Of a DNA stretch of 64,000 nt, positions 61,828 through 64,000 are shown piece by piece. A program made the translations under genes and the position numbers. Location: contig NZ_LOHE01000069.1 of the NCBI RefSeq assembly GCF_001559865.1, positions 40,006-104,005 on the forward strand. The letters run 5' to 3'. The first letter of the stretch is position 1. Every line of letters begins with the position of its first letter. The DNA is from Abyssisolibacter fermentans. Lineage in GTDB: Bacteria > Bacillota > Clostridia > Tissierellales > MCWD3. Under the pieces are notes generated by a model. It did no database searches. It saw only the letters and a program-made list of their open reading frames with translations, and was not told the origin of the DNA.

Positions 61828-62303
61828 GTTTAATATAGTAATAAATAAGCATGATTCTCCCTAGGGCGGGATTCATTTTTCTTCTTATTCAGTTAATAGA
61901 ATAAAACAAAAGTTGCCTGGTGTAAATACAAAATAAATAATAAGTTAATAAAGATATGAACACGAACATAATATTTACAAAAATGGTAAATAGTTAGGTT
62001 GATTAACTTATAGAAAGTAACTCCGTGTAACTTTTATGTTACAAATATATTGTACTAGGGTGTAATTTAACATTAGAAAAATCTAAAAAATATGCTTTTA
62101 TCCTAGTTAGAAAAATCTCTTATACCACTGAATTTAAAAATTAATTTAAAATAAATAGGGTATTATAGAGCTATTAATAATAAAATCGAGATCAAAAGAC
62201 AAAATATAGCAAAAAATAAAATACGTGCAAAAAAATAAATAAGTTATATAATTGTTATAGATAGTCTTGCAAGGCTTTAAAAAAATCTTAGAGGTAAAAG
62301 TAT
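61828..62303. other. Long gap before the last gene
   Basis: About 475 bp of AT-rich sequence without a supported gene. A short GATTCTCCCTAGGGCGGGA stretch near 61853-61872 can fold weakly. Promoter elements for the last gene probably lie in the right half. Confidence 0.4.
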
Positions 62304-63683
62304 ATGAAAAAATCATTTATATTTCTTATAGTAATAATTTTATTTTTATTTATTTTTAAGAGTGTAGTATTTTTTTTCAATGAAAAGCAAAGTAAATTTG
62401 ATAAAGAAATAAATCTAAAAGCAGATACATTTATGAATTTTAATAGTGAGATGCTTAAACAGAGCAAAGCAAATAATATGAAAAACATAACATGTTCAAT
62501 TGTCGATCTAAAAGAAATAGTTTTTTTAAATACTCAAGGAAAACTTATTGGTTCATTGAATTATAATAATGGAGAAGTGGTTGATTTTGAACTTGTTGGT
62601 AAATTGAAAAATAGAGGTAAAGATAAGGATATTCTAGTTATTGCTGATTTAAAAGATTCTTTAGATAATTTTGAGGTTATAAATTGCAGTTTGTCAATAT
62701 CACCAGGAAAAATGAATTTATTTAACAAAGAAGAATATCTAAGAAATAAACATCAAATTCATTCAGTGATATCATTAATATTTAAAGAAAAAGAAACAAA
62801 CAGATTAACTTACATAGAATGGTTTAATCCTAATATTAATGTTGAAGATATTGTTAAAAAACAAAATATATTACCAAAAGCTGAAAGAGAAGAAATACTA
62901 TGGCATAAGAAACTATTAGATTTTCATACAGGAATAAGTATCAGTTCGGTTGTTACTTATAAGGATTGTTTAATTGATGGGACTTATAAATCACGACCTG
63001 TTGAGACAGTAGTATTTTCTAATCAATATAATTATATGGGTGAAACATATGAGCAAGAATTAAAGATTAAAGAAGAGATTTATCTTAAAGATGTTCACGG
63101 TGATGCGGATATGTCAGCATGGATTAAGGTATGTAGTAATCGAACTATATGTCTTACAAATCCATTATATAGTTCAGATGAATCTTTTTTATCAGTTGGG
63201 AGAGGAGGACCAACAAAATTAAAGCTTATTATTCAAGGAAATGATGATGAGGTAGGTGGAGATGCTTTCTATAATATGAAATGGGATGTTAAAGGTGTTA
63301 CTTCTACAGATATACAAACTGGATTAGATGCAAATATTTTGCATTCAAGGGTTAAATCTTATGTACCAATAAATTCAAATATTAGCGAAAAATTTTTAAG
63401 AGAATTGAATTTCAATAGAAAGTGGTGTTCTTTTACTAATGATATTGAAAATGATGAATTGACTAGATATGTTGAAGTTGAATTTAATAAAGAATACATG
63501 ACTAATAGTGCAAAAGATAATCATAAATTTATTGTCGATTTTCATGTTAGAAAATATGATGAAATAGATCATGATGATGGAATGTTAATATTTAAATATT
63601 CATATTTTGTTTGGGATCAAATTGGACATAATCATATGAGGCGGTCAAATACCTTGATAGGTAATTATTCTTCATATCAATAA
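62304..63683 (+). CDS. Membrane-anchored exported protein, unknown function
   Basis: A single N-terminal helix (KSFIFLIVIILFLFIFKSVVFF) anchors a 430-residue, Asp/Glu/Lys-rich extracellular part with no motif I recognise. The middle section has beta-rich stretches (ILVIADLKDSLDNFEVINCS) and the C-terminus shows YVEVEFNKEYM. Length and composition suggest a secreted domain protein. TTAGAGGTAAAAG precedes the ATG. It has no operon partner in the window. Confidence 0.6.
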   Translation: MKKSFIFLIVIILFLFIFKSVVFFFNEKQSKFDKEINLKADTFMNFNSEMLKQSKANNMKNITCSIVDLKEIVFLNTQGKLIGSLNYNNGEVVDFELVGKLKNRGKDKDILVIADLKDSLDNFEVINCSLSISPGKMNLFNKEEYLRNKHQIHSVISLIFKEKETNRLTYIEWFNPNINVEDIVKKQNILPKAEREEILWHKKLLDFHTGISISSVVTYKDCLIDGTYKSRPVETVVFSNQYNYMGETYEQELKIKEEIYLKDVHGDADMSAWIKVCSNRTICLTNPLYSSDESFLSVGRGGPTKLKLIIQGNDDEVGGDAFYNMKWDVKGVTSTDIQTGLDANILHSRVKSYVPINSNISEKFLRELNFNRKWCSFTNDIENDELTRYVEVEFNKEYMTNSAKDNHKFIVDFHVRKYDEIDHDDGMLIFKYSYFVWDQIGHNHMRRSNTLIGNYSSYQ

Positions 63684-63841
63684 TATACCTACTAAAATAG
63701 ATACGGTTTGAGGCTAAAATTTCTTGGTGTAAATTTCCTGGCATAATTAGGAAGTTCTATGTTTGAAGTAAGGGTACAAAGAAGTTGTTTAAATAGCTAG
63801 GGTAAACCTTTGAGGGAAATGTGGCTCATTGTTTTTATGTT

Positions 63842-63950
63842 GAAGCCATACATGACATTTTTTACTCGGAGATACCTATCTTTTTCTGATTATATAAAGA
63901 TGAAAAAATATAGGCATCAATGTCGTGGTCAAAAAATGTCATGTAGCTTC
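63842..63950. ncRNA. Long two-tier hairpin at the right edge, candidate structured RNA
   Basis: GAAGC plus CATGACATTTTTT (63842-63846, 63851-63863) pair with AAAAAATGTCATG plus GCTTC (63931-63943, 63946-63950). An inner helix is formed by CCTAT-C-TTTTTC and GAAAAAATATAGG. The surrounding 63684-64000 stretch has no open frame and is richer in G and C than other gaps, which suggests an RNA gene continuing past the window. Family not recognised. Confidence 0.5.
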
Positions 63951-64000
63951 TAAAAGATTTATTGGTTTGAATTCTTTAGGGTTAGGCGTTGTGAGTACGA

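Overview
The window is very AT-rich DNA from an anaerobic low-GC Bacillota, most likely a member of the Clostridia. Several things suggest this: many radical SAM enzymes (including an anaerobic sulfatase maturase), PTS sugar uptake, Gram-positive ribosome binding sites of the GGAGG(TG) type, and families common in Clostridia (CvfB, DUF1848, ABC-F proteins, BrnQ). No rRNA, tRNA, CRISPR array or intact transposon was recognised.

Layout. 1-8.5 kb: a sulfated-glycoside locus made of a PTS permease, a leaderless Cys-type sulfatase, a GH1 phospho-beta-glucosidase, a DUF202 membrane protein and an anaerobic sulfatase maturase. It is followed by a LysR regulator and a YeiH-type putative sulfate exporter. 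8.6-13.2 kb: AlkD-like DNA repair, DUF1848, GNAT, a J-domain protein, a pentapeptide-repeat protein and a membrane protein. 13.3-21.7 kb: the most unusual region. It holds a small Cys-rich peptide and a ribosomal-peptide (RiPP)-like operon: a 41-residue precursor ending in CHHGC, a conditional hairpin, two paralogous radical SAM/SPASM enzymes, a YcaO protein and a NodU/TobZ-type carbamoyltransferase. 21.7-23.2 kb: a structured RNA element and a LeuA-like synthase without the regulatory domain. 23.3-34.1 kb: two ABC-F ATPases, a GntR-controlled ABC module, an ECF sigma factor, a TetR/FMN/flavodoxin redox operon and CvfB. 34.3-43.2 kb: a lipoprotein serpin, an EamA exporter, an ArsR-GNAT-methyltransferase operon, an FG-GAP-like protein and an SGNH-MBOAT O-acetylation pair. 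43.3-49 kb: a radical SAM protein, a second RNA element, pyridoxal kinase, exported proteins, and a decayed stretch with an IS110 relic. 49-64 kb: BrnQ, a DUF89 protein, UDP-glucose dehydrogenase with an apparent AUA start, a third RNA element, an amidohydrolase, a PrsW-like protease, a TPR protein, LUD and metallo-beta-lactamase proteins, RbsR-RbsK, an exported protein of unknown function, and a strong hairpin at the right edge.

How genes may work together. In the first locus the permease would import and phosphorylate a sulfated beta-glycoside. The sulfatase, activated by the maturase, would remove sulfate in the cytoplasm. GH1 would split the phospho-sugar, and YeiH could export the sulfate. 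In the RiPP-like locus the precursor would be modified by two radical SAM enzymes, the YcaO and the carbamoyltransferase. No exporter or protease is encoded beside them, so the product may be intracellular or processed by distant genes.

Two non-coding themes recur. A three-helix RNA-like element occurs three times, each time just upstream of and co-oriented with a metabolic gene. Short dispersed repeats (here called R1 and R2) occur in many intergenic gaps.
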